This document shows positions 42,531 to 52,701 of a stretch of DNA of 64,000 nt, in pieces. This stretch comes from an uncultured bacterium (GTDB lineage Bacteria > Bacteroidota > Bacteroidia > Bacteroidales > Bacteroidaceae): positions 1 to 64,000 of the forward strand of contig CAJMPR010000017.1 in NCBI GenBank assembly GCA_905215345.1, in the 5' to 3' direction. Position numbers and translations under genes: made by a program. Within the stretch, counting starts at the first letter, position 1. Each line of letters starts with the position of its first letter. The notes below the pieces were generated by a model, which made no database searches, had not been told where the DNA came from, and worked only from the letters and a program-made list of their open reading frames with translations.

Positions 42531-45500
42531 TTAAAAATTAACATTCAAACCAAATGTAAAAGTTCTCGGAAGAGGAGTTCCTCCTACATCACACCCACTA
42601 GCCAATACATTGCTCCATTGATCAGATACTTCCGGATTATATCCCGAGTATTTTGTGAATGTAGCCAAATTGTCAACAGAAAAATAAATCCGGGCTTTAT
42701 CTATTTTTAAATTACTCATCCACTTCGCAGGAAATGTATAACCTAACTGTATATTTCTGATACGCAGAAAACTTCCATCTTCAATATAACGATCTGAGAA
42801 TTGAGCATTTTCTTTATAAGTTCCAGATGTAGTTAAACGCGGTTCGGTATTGTAAGGAGTTTCTTTTGTCCAGCGATTTTCATAATATGACTTCAAGATG
42901 TTTTTATCGACTAAAGAAGATTTTAAATCATAAGTAGTCATATTAGCAATCTCATTGCCATAAGTAAAGTCTGTAAACAAAGAAAAATCAATACCCTTAT
43001 AAGCAAAACCAATATTTAAACCTCCCGTGAAGTCAGGCATATAGCTACCCAAATAAGTTAAATCACCTTCATCAATCTTACCATTTCCATTTAAGTCTCT
43101 AAACTTTACGTCACCAACTTGCGCATTGGGTTGAATAAGTTGTTTTACTCCATCAACATTTGTAAAAGTATAAGCATCTAATTCCTCTTGAGTATGAAAA
43201 ATTCCGTCAGTTTTATAACCGTAATAATAAGCTATTTCACGCCCCACTTCTGTTCTGGATGTATTAGACAAACGCTGATCATATACAGTAGCGTTAATAG
43301 AACCCGCACGGCCTAAACTGGTAACCTCATTGCGAATAAAGCTCATATTCAAAGCTATATTATAGCTGAAATCACCAACACTATTTACATGTGATAACAT
43401 AAACTCAACCCCCTTATTACGCATATTACCAACGTTATCCAAAGGTTCACCTGCACCTACATAATCAGGAATTGGAACGCGAACAATCATATCTTTGGTA
43501 TTTTTCACAAAATAATCGGCATTCAAAGAAAGTTTTCCATCAAAGAAGCCTAAATCCAGACCTACATTGTATTGTTCTGCCACCTCCCATTTTAGTTTAG
43601 GATTTGAAAGTTCTGTTGGCACACGCCCTTCATAAACCTTTCCACCCAATACATATTTCAAACCATTGGATATTTTAGAAAGATAATCGCCAATACCTGC
43701 ACTGGATTGATTTCCTACTTGTCCCCAACCTGCACGAAGTTTCAACTGAGAAATAAATCCGACTGTCTTCATAAACTTCTCTTCCTTAATATTCCAACCT
43801 GCAGAAATAGAAGGGAAGACACCTACTCTATTATCCTCTGAAAAGCGCGAGGAAGCATCAGAGCGTACAGTCCCTGTTAACAGATATCGATTCTTATAAG
43901 AATAATTCAGTCTCAAGAAGGTAGAGAAAATCGTACTTTTATCTTGTGCGGATGCTGCATTATAATCATTCGATTTAGCTGCGGAAATATATCTCATATC
44001 TGCATTCTCCAATACATCATAAGCAGTAGCTTGTAACATTTCATTCGAGTTATAAGTAGCTTCGGTACCGACCATCGCATTTAATTTATGGGAAGGATTA
44101 ATGTCCCAATTATAATTAAGCACATTCGACCATACCCAACCTAAATTATTATATCTTGTTTCGGCTAAAGAACTACGAGTATTATTCTCCTGCTGACTGA
44201 CAAAATAAACTGGTAAATAATCCGAATATTTACTGATGTTATAGTCTATGCCGAAAGTACTTTTGAAAGACAAGCCTTTACACAAATCAATATTCAAAAA
44301 GAAATTACCAATGAATTTATTCCCATGCTTTTTCTTATAGCGTTCCATTTCATTCACACGTACACCATTGTTATCCAACGCCATATTGTCCTGCCAATTA
44401 CCAAATTGATCATAAACCGGAGAAACCGGAGCTGCTCTGGAAGCTAAAGTTAAAGCGGAGCCATACATATTGCTTAAGTCTGTATTACTCATATTATAAT
44501 TAGTATAAGCAATGTCAGTCCCGAATTTAATATATTTATTGAATTTATATTCGTTATTAAACTTCACAAATAATTTATCTACATAGCTATTCTTCAGAGT
44601 ACCATCTTCCGAATTATAGGTAACGGACAAATTGTACTTCGATTTATCAGAACCACCCATTACAGATAAATTATAATTCTGCACAATAGCCGTTCTCAAC
44701 ACTTCATCCTGCCAATCCGTACCTTTTGCATTTTGTAAAATAGCATACTCCAATAAACTACGTTCATTAATATCCATAGTCATACCGGCATTTTCATTAG
44801 CCTCAATTCTCGCTTTCGCATATTCCGTTGCATTCAACACATCCAATTTCTTGCTTGCCGAACGAATACCGACATAAACATTAGCACTCACTTTGGTCGG
44901 CTGATTCATACCCTTCTTTGTGGTAATCATTATCACACCATTAGCTCCTCTTGAGCCATAAATGGCACTTGCAGAGGCATCTTTCAGGACTTCCATTGAC
45001 TCTATATCCGTAGGAGCAATATAAGAAATATCACTTGTTGGAAAACCATCTACTACATACAGCGGATCAGAGTTATTGATTGTACCGACCCCACGTATTC
45101 TTACCTTCACTGCCCCATCTACAGAACCGCTGGAAACAACTTGAACTCCCGGTGCTCTACCTGCCAATGCAGATGCTATATTAGGAGTAGAAAGGACATT
45201 TAAGTCAGCACTTTTAATAGATATCACCGAACCTGTCATATCGCTCTTTTTCATCGTTCCATAACCCACTACCACTACTTCATCCAATCCCAAAGCATCA
45301 GTAACCAACTCTATAGTCTGATTATTTTTAGGCATCACTGTTGCCGAAACATATCCAATATAGCTTACAGTCAATTTAGCGTCTGAATTAGGTAAAGTTA
45401 GCTCAAAGTTTCCATCTACATCAGTAATCGTCCCGATGTTAGGATTATTTTGTACTACGATGGAAGCCCCTATCAGTATCTCTTTTGTGTCTTTGTCAAT

Positions 45501-45587
45501 AACGCGTCCTTTTATTTTCCAATCACTTTGGGCAAAGAGTGTACCCAGAGCGCTCAATAAAAGCGTTAACAAAAAAAGTTTCTTCAT
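42531..45587 (-). CDS. SusC/RagA-family TonB-dependent outer-membrane transporter
   Basis: A 1018-residue oligosaccharide importer. It has a signal peptide (1-19), a carboxypeptidase-regulatory-like domain (about 22-95), a TonB-interacting stretch with DEVVVVGYGTMKKSDMTGSV, a plug (IRGVGTINNSDPLYVVDGFP) and a C-terminal beta barrel ending RTFTFGLNVNF. No extra STN or sigma-regulator domain is present, which agrees with control by the AraC protein rather than by an anti-sigma system. Confidence 0.97.
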   Translation of the reverse strand: MKKLFLLTLLLSALGTLFAQSDWKIKGRVIDKDTKEILIGASIVVQNNPNIGTITDVDGNFELTLPNSDAKLTVSYIGYVSATVMPKNNQTIELVTDALGLDEVVVVGYGTMKKSDMTGSVISIKSADLNVLSTPNIASALAGRAPGVQVVSSGSVDGAVKVRIRGVGTINNSDPLYVVDGFPTSDISYIAPTDIESMEVLKDASASAIYGSRGANGVIMITTKKGMNQPTKVSANVYVGIRSASKKLDVLNATEYAKARIEANENAGMTMDINERSLLEYAILQNAKGTDWQDEVLRTAIVQNYNLSVMGGSDKSKYNLSVTYNSEDGTLKNSYVDKLFVKFNNEYKFNKYIKFGTDIAYTNYNMSNTDLSNMYGSALTLASRAAPVSPVYDQFGNWQDNMALDNNGVRVNEMERYKKKHGNKFIGNFFLNIDLCKGLSFKSTFGIDYNISKYSDYLPVYFVSQQENNTRSSLAETRYNNLGWVWSNVLNYNWDINPSHKLNAMVGTEATYNSNEMLQATAYDVLENADMRYISAAKSNDYNAASAQDKSTIFSTFLRLNYSYKNRYLLTGTVRSDASSRFSEDNRVGVFPSISAGWNIKEEKFMKTVGFISQLKLRAGWGQVGNQSSAGIGDYLSKISNGLKYVLGGKVYEGRVPTELSNPKLKWEVAEQYNVGLDLGFFDGKLSLNADYFVKNTKDMIVRVPIPDYVGAGEPLDNVGNMRNKGVEFMLSHVNSVGDFSYNIALNMSFIRNEVTSLGRAGSINATVYDQRLSNTSRTEVGREIAYYYGYKTDGIFHTQEELDAYTFTNVDGVKQLIQPNAQVGDVKFRDLNGNGKIDEGDLTYLGSYMPDFTGGLNIGFAYKGIDFSLFTDFTYGNEIANMTTYDLKSSLVDKNILKSYYENRWTKETPYNTEPRLTTSGTYKENAQFSDRYIEDGSFLRIRNIQLGYTFPAKWMSNLKIDKARIYFSVDNLATFTKYSGYNPEVSDQWSNVLASGCDVGGTPLPRTFTFGLNVNF

Positions 45588-45606
45588 GATTAGATTAATT
45601 TAATTA

Positions 45607-46899
45607 TTACTGAATTTTACTATTATAGTCCCGTATCATTCCAACTGTTTTATCACTTTGAAAAACAGAGTATAACCCTTGTTCCTCCTGAGCTGGATCT
45701 CCCATATAGTCATCTCCTTTCACCCAAAAAGTATGTTCCACATTTTTCTTGGCCGAACCACCCCATGCCCAAAAGTTACAACCGGCAAGTGCTCCTTGAT
45801 TCATACTATTCGCTAATACCTGCTGAAAGACTGAAGCATAATAAGTATCCCGCTCTTGTGTTGACGACTCTATTGTAAATTGAAATTCATCTCTGGGAAA
45901 TCCAAATTCTTCTATAACGATAGGTTTATTGTATTTTTCCGCAATAGCCTGGTGTTTACGAATATAAATGTTTGTCTGTTCTATTGAATATCCCAAAGTA
46001 TTATCAAGACTATCTTTCTTTGCCCATCCCCAATTATAAGGCCAAATATGAATCGTCATGTAATCAACTTCATTATAAGAGTGTATCAACTCCCATAACT
46101 GGATATCCCCTTCACATCCTTGATATCCTTCACTACCACTCGATACCAAATGATTGGAGTCCAATCTTTTAATCAATGCTGCTACAGAATGCATCCATAA
46201 AGCATAACATACCTTGTTCTCCTCACCAAAAGCACGTGGCTCATTTCCTATCTGCCAAGACATGATAACCGGATCATTTATATATTTCTGATTAGTATAT
46301 CGATTTGTGCGTGTTACAATATTCTTCACATGATTAGCAAATAAAGTTTTGCAGGAGTCGCTTTTTTGATATTGCTGTACAAACTCCTGAAACTTATTCC
46401 AACCATCAACAGCTGGAATCGGAGCTTTACCATATCCTGCCCATTCTAAATATTGTCCATATCCCCCTGACCATTCCCACGAATTATTAAGATAAAGTAT
46501 TGCCGACATATTCCTTTTACCCATTTCATATAATAGAAAATCCAATCCTGCCAAAATTGTATCGTTATATACTCCTGGTGAAGTTTGGAGAGTAGGTTCA
46601 ACTTTAGCTATAACCCCATTGCTTCCATCGGCACCAACTAAAATTCTTAAATTGTCAACCCCAATTGCAGATAAAGAGTCTAACTCTGCAATTAATCGTT
46701 TCCGATTTCCGCCTTCCCCTTCGGATGCAAGAATAGCTCCATACCAAAAATTCGTACCTATATAATAATAGGGACGACCGTCTTTCATAAAATGTCCATT
46801 TTCAACAGTGATAAATTCTCCTTGATTCTGCTTAGAAGTACACGACATCATGCACAACAGTAATATTAAAAAGGTAAAGAAAGAGTGTGTTTTCATCAT
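45607..46899 (-). CDS. GH5 beta-mannanase lipoprotein
   Basis: A 430-residue lipoprotein (CMMSC-T, Cys20). The GH5 active site is acid/base Glu220 in WQIGNEPR and nucleophile Glu331 in VIEEFGFPR; IGTNFWYGAI, LRILVGADG and HIWPYNWGW are typical of subfamily 7 mannanases. It is the first gene of the mannoside operon. ATG at 46899 is preferred; the frame only extends to a GTG at 46905. Subsite specificity (mannan or glucomannan) cannot be read from sequence. Confidence 0.92.
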   Translation of the reverse strand: MMKTHSFFTFLILLLCMMSCTSKQNQGEFITVENGHFMKDGRPYYYIGTNFWYGAILASEGEGGNRKRLIAELDSLSAIGVDNLRILVGADGSNGVIAKVEPTLQTSPGVYNDTILAGLDFLLYEMGKRNMSAILYLNNSWEWSGGYGQYLEWAGYGKAPIPAVDGWNKFQEFVQQYQKSDSCKTLFANHVKNIVTRTNRYTNQKYINDPVIMSWQIGNEPRAFGEENKVCYALWMHSVAALIKRLDSNHLVSSGSEGYQGCEGDIQLWELIHSYNEVDYMTIHIWPYNWGWAKKDSLDNTLGYSIEQTNIYIRKHQAIAEKYNKPIVIEEFGFPRDEFQFTIESSTQERDTYYASVFQQVLANSMNQGALAGCNFWAWGGSAKKNVEHTFWVKGDDYMGDPAQEEQGLYSVFQSDKTVGMIRDYNSKIQ

Positions 46900-46923
46900 A
46901 TTCACATTTAAAATTCAACATCA

Positions 46924-46956
46924 CAAAGATAGCGACAGAAAAACGCTTTCTACAAG
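46924..46956 (-). promoter_or_regulatory. promoter of the mannoside/corrinoid operon
   Basis: The reverse strand has TATCTTTG at 46924-46931 and a CTTG element about 21 bp upstream (46953-46956). Transcription would start near 46917, leaving an 18-base leader before the GH5 ATG. No inverted operator for the AraC protein was identified with confidence in 46957-47100. Confidence 0.6.
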
Positions 46957-47100
46957 TATTCATTTATCCCATTATAATACTTTTCATACCACACCTATAA
47001 AAACGGTTACCCAAAGGCATGAAACCTTTCTTTTTTAAGTAAACAACTTATCCGCCGATATGAAGTCTACCTATAAATAGCCTAAAATGATACTATTTTA

Positions 47101-47988
47101 TCATATTAATTTCTTCTTCTTACGGTAATTTTCTCTAAAATCTTTGGGAGCGCAGCTTTTTTTCTTCCTGAAAAGACGATTAAAATTAGATAAATTATTA
47201 AAACCGCACTCAAAGCATATCTCCGCGATGGACATCGTAGAATCAACCAACAAACGAGCTGCATGTCCAAGCCGAATATCAATTATATATTCTGACAGGG
47301 TTTTTCCCGTACGAAGTTTAAAGAAGCGACTAAATGAAACTGGAGTCATTCCTACTAAATCAGCCAATTGTCCCAAACGTATCTCTTCATGATAATTCCT
47401 ATCTATATAATTCTGCACCTTCTGCACTCGACGACTATCTGAATTAATTCCAATCTTTGCAAAAGATGAAGTGGAAAGAGTACGGGTATTTTCATACAAA
47501 GATAATTCATACAAGATTGTAAGAAACTTTATCACAGCATAAAACCCTTGTTCTTCAGAAGCCAGTTTATCCAACCAATTATAGACTTTCATAATAGCCT
47601 GCATAGGGAAACAAAGTCCACATTGCGCCCGTTCCAACATACGACGAATACTATCAAATTGGTTTTTATTAATAAAATTCTTAAAAAAAAGATCGGGAGA
47701 GAACTGAATGGTTATTTCCCGTATCTCCTTTGAAGTACACTCATGTTGTTCCCACACATGTTCCAGTTCCTTACCGGTTATCAGTACGAGGTCACAGTCA
47801 CCAATAACCTCAGCAGAATCACCTACTACCCGCCGTACCCCGGCAGCATGTTCCGTAAAGTTCAATTCAAATTCAGCGTGACAGTGGATAGGATAAGTAA
47901 ACTCCGTCTTACGACGGTCGGCAATATAAAAACAATCGCGATCAGACAAGGGTGTAATTTCCCTCATAATATAATTTGAGTTTTCCAT
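47101..47988 (-). CDS. AraC-family transcriptional regulator
   Basis: A 295-residue regulator. The N-terminal cupin-like sensing domain (about 1-165; YPIHCHAEFELNF) precedes two helix-turn-helix motifs (about 190-290; LGQLADLVGMTPVSFSRFFK and SIAEICFECGFNNLSNFNRLF). It is encoded on the same strand just upstream of the operon and likely activates it in response to a mannoside (inference from position). The ATG at 47988 is used; the Met at residue 8 is an alternative. Confidence 0.92.
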   Translation of the reverse strand: MENSNYIMREITPLSDRDCFYIADRRKTEFTYPIHCHAEFELNFTEHAAGVRRVVGDSAEVIGDCDLVLITGKELEHVWEQHECTSKEIREITIQFSPDLFFKNFINKNQFDSIRRMLERAQCGLCFPMQAIMKVYNWLDKLASEEQGFYAVIKFLTILYELSLYENTRTLSTSSFAKIGINSDSRRVQKVQNYIDRNYHEEIRLGQLADLVGMTPVSFSRFFKLRTGKTLSEYIIDIRLGHAARLLVDSTMSIAEICFECGFNNLSNFNRLFRKKKSCAPKDFRENYRKKKKLI

Positions 47989-48016
47989 ATTGATTAGTTA
48001 AGAAAGTATCATGTCA

Positions 48017-48046
48017 CAAAAATAGTCATTCTTTTTAATCCACAAA
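48017..48046 (-). promoter_or_regulatory. promoter of the AraC regulator gene
   Basis: The reverse strand has TATTTTTG (48017-48024) and TTTG (48043-48046), 18 bp apart, close to the Bacteroidetes consensus. The start would fall near 48010. Confidence 0.6.
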
Positions 48047-48151
48047 ATAGAATTGATTCTATTATGGAGTAAAATATGATAAGGGGAAAAAGAAAGGTTA
48101 TACCCTACTTTTAGAAAGATATAACCTTATAGAAAAAGTAATAACCTTATT

Positions 48152-50461
48152 CTATTTCCTTTCTTTTACCATAAATGCTTCTTTCAGTAAATCTTTATCA
48201 TCGGAAGAAGCCCCTACCATCACAATAAACTCACCCGGTTCCACAATCTTCCTCATCTTGATGTCATAGAAAGCGAGCTTATCCGGAGTAATCTTGAAGT
48301 TCACCACTTTACTTTCGCCTGCTTTCAAAGGTACACGGGCAAAGTCTTTCAACTCTTTCACCGGACGAGTGACGCAACTGAACTTGTCACGGATATATAA
48401 CTGAACAATTTCCACACCGTCACGGCTACCTGTATTCGTAACTTTCACACTGACATCGACACAACCATCTTTATCAATCTCTTTCTGGGCCAACTTCAAG
48501 TCTTCATATTTGTAGGTAGTATAAGACAATCCATGTCCAAAAGGATAAAGCGGTATACTCGGCTTACCGGCCACATAAGGATGGAAATATTGGGAAGGCT
48601 TATGATTATAAATCATTTGCAACTGACCTACGCTGTGAGGAATGGTAATTGCCAGTTTTGCCGACGGGTTCACTTTGCCATACAAGATTTCGGCTACCGC
48701 CTGACCGCCTTGCATACCCGGTGCCCATGCTTCCACAATAGCCGGCAGATTTTCAGCAGCCCAGCGCACACTTAACGGACGCCCGTTTACCAATACGAGA
48801 ATAGTCGGTTTACCACTGGCAACAACCCTTTGAATCAGTTCTTCCTGTAAGCCTACGAGGTCGAGGTCGCTACGGTCGGTATCTTCACCGTCGGTACGGT
48901 CATTCCAACGGAAGCGCATCATGTATTCACCGGCAACCACGATATTCAGGTCGGCACTTTTAGCACGAGCCGCAGCTTCAGCAACTTTCTTCGGATCCAT
49001 ATTACGGGGGTCCCAACCCTGATCAATGAAATCAAACTGTGTATCAGGAGCCACCATCTTCAAACCTTCGAGAATGGTCGTCACATTCTCCGGTTTTTCG
49101 GGAGCACTCCAGTCACCAAGTATATTCTGATCGTCCGCATTGATACCGGTCACCATCACCTTTTTATATTTAGAGGCATCCAGCGGAAGCACACCCTCGT
49201 TCTTTAAAAGAACAATACCGTTACGGGCCGCCTCAAGAGCCGTCTGCCGATGTTCATCGCAAAGACGTATCTTCATAGTTTCAGCCTCATCGGCATAAGG
49301 ATGTTCAAACAAGCCAAGACGGAATTTAACATCCAGAATATGACGAACAGATTCATCAATACGCGATTCGGGAATGCGACCTTCCTTTACTAATTCCGTT
49401 ACCAATTCATTCCAGTGAATGCCATGCATGTGCATATCCATTCCTGCCATGATAGACTGATAGAAAGCTTCTTTCTGATTCTTCGCAGTAGCATGCAAGT
49501 CATGGATATGTTCAATATCCATCCAGTCACTCACCACAAAGCCGGGAAACTTCCACTCACCACGGAGCACATCGGTCATCAGCCATTCATTACTGTGGCA
49601 AGGAACTCCGTTCAACTCGTTATGGGCAGTCATCAACGACATAGCACCCGCCTTCACACCTGCTTCGAAAGGAGGGAAAAAAACTTCGCGCAATGTGCGT
49701 TCAGACAAGTCTGTCGGAGAACCGTTCGTACCATTAATCGGTTCACTACCACCTACGAAGTGCTTGATACAAGCCAACACATCTTCACCGCTATTCAAAT
49801 TTCCCTGATAACCTTTTACTGACTGTACCCCCAATAACGTCACCAGGTAGGGATCTTCTCCATAAGTTTCTCCCACACGTCCCCAACGAGCATCGCGCGC
49901 AACCTCCACATTGGGATTAAACGTCCAGTGCATATTCATGGCACGCATCTCCTTCGCTGTCTGGCGAGCAATTTTATAAGCCATCAGCGTGTCGAAAGAG
50001 CAGGCAAGGTTGATATTGGTGGGATACACCGTATTATCTGGTGCATTGGCATTGCCGTGAATAGCATCAATACCGAAGAGAATAGGAATTTGAAGACGGC
50101 TCTTCATGGCGAGGGACTGCAAATAATTAGCTTCTTTAAGCGTAAGTACATGCAGAAAAGAGCCGATTAATCCTTGTTCGGTCCATGCGGCAACGTCTTT
50201 GTCTGTAATACCGGGGTAAAAAGCATTGGCCGTGTTATTTTTCAACTCTTCTTCGGTCATTACGGTACTGTTTGCCTTGATATGTTCCAGTCCGACGAAT
50301 TGATTCATCTGACCTATTTTTTCTTCCAAGGTCATTCTTCCAAGAAGGTCTTCCACCCTATCCTTTACCGAAGCCGCAGAATCTTTATACACTTCTGTCT
50401 TACTACCTCCGCAAGATGCCAGGCAAGTTATTGCTGCCATAATGATTAGTTTGTTTTTCAT
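48152..50461 (-). CDS. GH3 beta-glucosidase (BglX-like) lipoprotein
   Basis: A 769-residue lipoprotein (LASC-G). The GH3 barrel shows FGIDAIHGNA, ARDARWGRVGETYGEDPYL, CIKHFVGG and the nucleophile aspartate in GFVVSDWMDIEH. The second alpha/beta domain and a C-terminal fibronectin-III-like domain (from about 670) follow. It hydrolyses terminal beta-linked glucose or similar sugars in the periplasm, which would help trim glucomannan. It is not in the main operon: it has its own -7 box (TATCTTTG on the reverse strand, 50513-50520). Confidence 0.94.
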   Translation of the reverse strand: MKNKLIIMAAITCLASCGGSKTEVYKDSAASVKDRVEDLLGRMTLEEKIGQMNQFVGLEHIKANSTVMTEEELKNNTANAFYPGITDKDVAAWTEQGLIGSFLHVLTLKEANYLQSLAMKSRLQIPILFGIDAIHGNANAPDNTVYPTNINLACSFDTLMAYKIARQTAKEMRAMNMHWTFNPNVEVARDARWGRVGETYGEDPYLVTLLGVQSVKGYQGNLNSGEDVLACIKHFVGGSEPINGTNGSPTDLSERTLREVFFPPFEAGVKAGAMSLMTAHNELNGVPCHSNEWLMTDVLRGEWKFPGFVVSDWMDIEHIHDLHATAKNQKEAFYQSIMAGMDMHMHGIHWNELVTELVKEGRIPESRIDESVRHILDVKFRLGLFEHPYADEAETMKIRLCDEHRQTALEAARNGIVLLKNEGVLPLDASKYKKVMVTGINADDQNILGDWSAPEKPENVTTILEGLKMVAPDTQFDFIDQGWDPRNMDPKKVAEAAARAKSADLNIVVAGEYMMRFRWNDRTDGEDTDRSDLDLVGLQEELIQRVVASGKPTILVLVNGRPLSVRWAAENLPAIVEAWAPGMQGGQAVAEILYGKVNPSAKLAITIPHSVGQLQMIYNHKPSQYFHPYVAGKPSIPLYPFGHGLSYTTYKYEDLKLAQKEIDKDGCVDVSVKVTNTGSRDGVEIVQLYIRDKFSCVTRPVKELKDFARVPLKAGESKVVNFKITPDKLAFYDIKMRKIVEPGEFIVMVGASSDDKDLLKEAFMVKERK

Positions 50462-50512
50462 TGATATTGATACTAATATTAAATTTACAAAATAGATTTA
50501 CTTCTTCTTTCG

Positions 50513-50520
50513 CAAAGATA
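50513..50520 (-). promoter_or_regulatory. -7 box of the GH3 gene
   Basis: TATCTTTG on the reverse strand, about 50 bases before the GH3 ATG. No convincing -33 box is present. Confidence 0.5.
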
Positions 50521-50628
50521 ATCGCTTTGAAAAATATCCGGCAGCATTATTTTATCTAATCTTAGTATCATTTGTTTCCAACTACCGTAGGATTTGTTTA
50601 TCTTCGCTTTATATAAAAACATACGACC

Positions 50629-51636
50629 ATGATTAATCCTGTTTACTCTCCGGCTCCCTACAGATACGATAGTGGTATGAAGTATCGCCGTTGCGGGAAA
50701 AGCGGCATCTTGTTGTCCGAAATCTCTTTAGGCTTGTGGCATAACTTCGGTGATGTGAATACATTCGCCAATTCCCAGGCAATGGCGCACTACGCATTCG
50801 ACCGGGGTATTACGCACTTCGACCTTGCCAATAACTACGGTCCTTCCTATGGTTCTGCAGAAGAAACATTCGGAATGATTATGAAGAAATCGTTTATGCC
50901 CTATCGCGACGAATTATTCATTTCGACTAAAGCCGGACACGAAATGTGGGCGGGTCCTTACGGGGACTGGGGTTCCCGCAAATATTTGATGAGCAGCCTC
51001 AACCAAAGCCTGAAACGGATGAACCTGGAATACGTCGATATATTCTATACCCACCGTTACGACCCAAATACTCCACTTGAAGAAACTCTCCAGGCATTGG
51101 TTGACATTGTACGGCAAGGGAAAGCACTCTACATAGGTATCTCCAAATATCCCAAGGATAAAGCCGAATTTGCTTATAAATATCTGGAAGAGCGGGATGT
51201 ACACTGCTTGCTTTATCAAGGCAGATACAATATGTTTAATCGTGAACCGGAGGAAGAAGGTATCCTGTGCCAAGCCAAAGATAACGGAACCGGCTTTATA
51301 GCCTTTTCACCTCTGGCGCAAGGACTATTGACCAATCGCTATCTGAACGGCGTTCCCGAAGATTCGCGTATCGCCAAAGGCGGTTTCCTAAAGAAAGAAG
51401 CGCTGACAAACGAGATTCTGGAAAAAATCAAAGCATTGAATAATGTGGCTGTTCACCGGGGACAAACCCTTGCGGAAATGGCACTTGCATGGATATTAAA
51501 AGATGACATGGTAACTTCCGTCATTATCGGCGCAAGCTCTGTGGAACAATTGACCGATAACCTGAAAGCAATCGAAAACACCACCTTCTCAACCGAAGAG
51601 CTGGAAACTATTTATCAAATTTTAGAGCCTGTTTAA
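50629..51636 (+). CDS. aldo/keto reductase, YghZ-like
   Basis: A 335-residue NADPH-dependent reductase of the AKR14/Kv-beta-like group (E. coli YghZ acts on L-glyceraldehyde 3-phosphate and methylglyoxal). Catalytic residues are visible: Asp and Tyr in THFDLANNYGP, Lys in ISTKAG and His in FYTHRYD. ASSVEQLTDNLKA is the cofactor motif. The last residues (EPV) and the stop codon come from the 174-bp dispersed repeat that begins at 51624, so the original 3' end was probably altered. It is divergent from the GH3 gene. Confidence 0.93.
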   Translation: MINPVYSPAPYRYDSGMKYRRCGKSGILLSEISLGLWHNFGDVNTFANSQAMAHYAFDRGITHFDLANNYGPSYGSAEETFGMIMKKSFMPYRDELFISTKAGHEMWAGPYGDWGSRKYLMSSLNQSLKRMNLEYVDIFYTHRYDPNTPLEETLQALVDIVRQGKALYIGISKYPKDKAEFAYKYLEERDVHCLLYQGRYNMFNREPEEEGILCQAKDNGTGFIAFSPLAQGLLTNRYLNGVPEDSRIAKGGFLKKEALTNEILEKIKALNNVAVHRGQTLAEMALAWILKDDMVTSVIIGASSVEQLTDNLKAIENTTFSTEELETIYQILEPV

Positions 51637-51797
51637 ATTTTGCTCAGCATTTTTTTGAGAGTTATTTTTGAGGATATTTATCTGTTTTTAAGAGGAGCAT
51701 AGCGGGCTATGTGACGACTAAAAACGGGGAAACAGACCGAAAATAAACTCAAAAAAAACTGAATAAAACATTTATGAGGAAAATTCAAACAGGCTCT
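51624..51797. mobile_element. 174-bp dispersed inverted-end repeat, copy 2
   Basis: Same length as copy 1 (16059-16232) and nearly identical to its reverse complement. It begins within the last codons of the aldo/keto reductase and supplies the stop codon TAA (51634-51636). The ends are AGAGCCTGTTTAAATTTT and its inverse. It encodes no protein. MITE-like by structure. Confidence 0.8.
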
Positions 51798-51823
51798 TAA
51801 AATAGAGGCCGTCAATTTAAAAT

Positions 51824-51864
51824 AATAGGGTGATAACTGCATATCAAAGCGTTATCACCCTATT
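51824..51864. terminator. 14-bp perfect hairpin after the reductase gene
   Basis: AATAGGGTGATAAC (51824-51837) pairs perfectly with 51851-51864 around a 13-base loop. The following ACTTTATCAT is only moderately T-rich. It probably ends the reductase transcript. Confidence 0.6.
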
Positions 51865-51990
51865 ACTTTATCATATTTGTACATTTAACATATACCTTTT
51901 TGAACTTTTTATTTTTTATCTTGTTCTTTCTCAAAAGCCTAAGGTACCATAGGGCAGGAATTTTTATTTAACCTAAACAATTATAGAAGT

Positions 51991-52644
51991 ATGAAGAAAT
52001 TTATTCCCTTATTATTAGCGGTCTTCGCAGTTACATTTGTATCTTGCGAAAAAGACCCTGACATGGATAAACTGGACAACAAGTATCTGGTTTATACCAA
52101 TTATGACAAGAAGGCAGACTTCAAAGCTTTCGAAACTTACTACTTACCAGATAGTATCCTCGTTATCGGCAACAGTAAAGATGCTGAATACTGGAAAGAC
52201 GAAAGTGCACAAGAAATCCTCAACGCTTACGCTACTAACATGAATAACCGTGGTTATGTCCGTACAGACGACCGCGAAGAAGCCGATCTCGGTTTGCAGG
52301 TTAGCTACGTAAGAAGTACTTATTACTTTACTGACTACGGACGGCCCGAATGGTGGTGGAACTATCCCGGTTACTGGGATGCTCCTTACTGGGGTAACTG
52401 GGGTGGATGGTATTACCCATACGCTGTAAACTATTCATATAGTACCGGTTCCTTCATCACCGAATTGTTGAACCTTGAAGCTCCTCAAGGGCAAAACGAG
52501 AAACTTCCTGTTCTGTGGACAAGTTATATGAGCGGATTGTTAAGTGGTTCGACTTCCGTGAATACAAAGATGGCTGTAGAAGGTGTAAACCAAGCATTTA
52601 CACAATCTACTTATATTAACAGAATGAGCGGTCAGCCTAAATAA
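51991..52644 (+). CDS. DUF4136-like lipoprotein
   Basis: A 217-residue lipoprotein (VSCEKDPDMD after the signal; acidic residues just after the cysteine suggest surface export). The opening TNYDKKADFKAFETYYLPD and the periodic strands match the Bacteroidetes DUF4136 group. A Trp/Tyr-rich patch (GRPEWWWNYPGYWDAPYWGN, 114-133) is striking. Function unknown; it is followed 57 bp later by a barrel protein, perhaps as a cell-surface pair. Confidence 0.85.
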   Translation: MKKFIPLLLAVFAVTFVSCEKDPDMDKLDNKYLVYTNYDKKADFKAFETYYLPDSILVIGNSKDAEYWKDESAQEILNAYATNMNNRGYVRTDDREEADLGLQVSYVRSTYYFTDYGRPEWWWNYPGYWDAPYWGNWGGWYYPYAVNYSYSTGSFITELLNLEAPQGQNEKLPVLWTSYMSGLLSGSTSVNTKMAVEGVNQAFTQSTYINRMSGQPK

Positions 52645-52701
52645 AGAGTTAGCTTTTTATATACCTAAAAAAGCTGTTGAATTTATAAAACAAGAACAAG
52701 T

